A stretch of 64,000 nt of DNA, taken from assembly GCA_038852315.1 (NCBI GenBank), contig JAWCKF010000001.1, forward strand, positions 1 through 64,000. Direction: 5' to 3'. The position numbers were made by a program, and so were the translations under genes. Position 1 is the first letter of the stretch; each line of letters starts with the position of its first letter. This document shows, piece by piece, positions 63,599 to 64,000 of the stretch. This DNA comes from COMBO-56-21 sp038852315. GTDB lineage: Archaea > Thermoplasmatota > Thermoplasmata > UBA10834. A model generated the notes under the pieces. That model made no database searches, was not told the origin of the DNA, and saw only the letters and a program-made list of their open reading frames with translations.

Positions 63599-64000
63599 TC
63601 AGACCAAGAGGAGAGGTTTTGTCGGCCTGAGGGAGTATCTCTTGCAGGTGTAGCAGTACCACTCGTTGTATTCCTTGATGAACTTCATCTCATGGCCGCA
63701 GGCAGGACAGCTTTTCTGGCCTTGGGCCGCTCCTCCGCGTTCCTTGGGGGCGTACTCCCTGCACTTGAAGCAGTAGTGCCTCTGGTATCTCTCAATGTAC
63801 TTGAGCGGCTCTCCGCACTTCGCGCACGCGAGACCCTGCGAGGGTGCAGCGGGTGTCGTCGAGGGCGCACCTTTTCCAGACATCTTGTGGAACGGGTACT
63901 TCCTGCACGTGTAGCAGTAGTGCTCATTGTACTTCTCTATGAACTTGAGCTCGCTCCCGCAGTCAGGGCAGCGCTTGCTGGCAGGCGCAGAGCCAGGTGC
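63599..64000 (-). CDS. Triple zinc-ribbon protein, 5' end beyond the right edge
   Basis: An open minus-strand frame enters from the right edge and ends at 63599; at least 133 codons are visible. Three near-identical zinc ribbons lie in tandem: CPDCGSELKFIEKYNEHYCY with CRKY; CAKCGEPLKYIERYQRHYCF with CREY; CPACGHEMKFIKEYNEWYCY with CKRY. Ala/Pro/Gly linkers join them. An internal ATG at 63883 would give a two-ribbon protein, but ribbon 1 is in frame before it, so the true start is beyond the window. The function is unknown; adaptor or nucleic-acid binding is possible. Confidence 0.8.
   Translation of the reverse strand, partial: APGSAPASKRCPDCGSELKFIEKYNEHYCYTCRKYPFHKMSGKGAPSTTPAAPSQGLACAKCGEPLKYIERYQRHYCFKCREYAPKERGGAAQGQKSCPACGHEMKFIKEYNEWYCYTCKRYSLRPTKPLLLV

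Overview
The window is about 60% GC archaeal chromosome, probably from an uncultured, peptide-degrading member of the Thermoplasmatota side of the Euryarchaeota. That placement is inferred from gene content and is not proven. The archaeal origin itself is clear: ABCE1/RLI, pelota, archaeosine synthase ArcS, an aspartate carbamoyltransferase with regulatory chain, IorAB and archaeal TATA promoters are all present. AGG (Arg) and ATA (Ile) codons are heavily used. Many genes begin about 25-28 nt downstream of a TATA box with no Shine-Dalgarno site, so leaderless transcripts look common. Internal operon genes instead carry SD motifs or 1-8 nt overlaps.

Layout. 1-1876: 5' part of an FG-GAP surface protein that leaves the left edge. 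1997-9576: a CBS-tailed site-2 protease, then a minus-strand run holding an ABC exporter pair, a UPF0200 kinase-like protein, an unusually short AOR-like protein with its ferredoxin, pyrI-pyrB and a TrmB-type regulator. 9724-11421: a sulfur-relay operon (tusA, dsrE2, dsrH, dsrE, dsrF) divergent from that regulator. 11490-22725: mostly informational and housekeeping genes (arcS, a response regulator, pelA, a roadblock protein, a PHP protein, metG, an M3 peptidase, ABCE1, DedA). 22821-26820: a BASS-type transporter and a cobalt/nickel ECF transporter (cbiMQO). 26868-32393: an 1841-residue PKD surface protein. 32673-46351: metabolic and regulatory genes, including a DUF255 protein, iorAB, a PhzF-like protein, a large sensor kinase, a rubrerythrin-like protein, a D-aminoacylase and a C45 amidase. 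46586-56533: an oligopeptide ABC transporter followed by a small membrane protein and a PDZ site-2 protease. 56643-64000: an HExxH protein, a NosD-like protein, FKBP, two tRNAs, an integrin-like FG-GAP/Ig surface protein and a truncated triple zinc-ribbon gene.

Together the genes describe a heterotroph that imports peptides (Opp/Dpp system), cleaves peptides and N-acyl amino acids (M3 peptidase, D-aminoacylase, C45 hydrolase), oxidises aromatic 2-oxoacids through ferredoxin (IorAB), and carries thiosulfur on TusA/Dsr proteins. It displays very large PKD and FG-GAP proteins on its surface. No CRISPR array, insertion sequence, integrase, rRNA or methanogenesis gene was seen.

The most unusual items are the paired insertions in both peptide-transporter ATPases (one with a zinc ribbon), the short AOR-like protein, the sulfur-relay operon with a shared candidate operator, a probable CTG start in the dppB-like gene, and a 28-codon microprotein candidate with a strong SD site.
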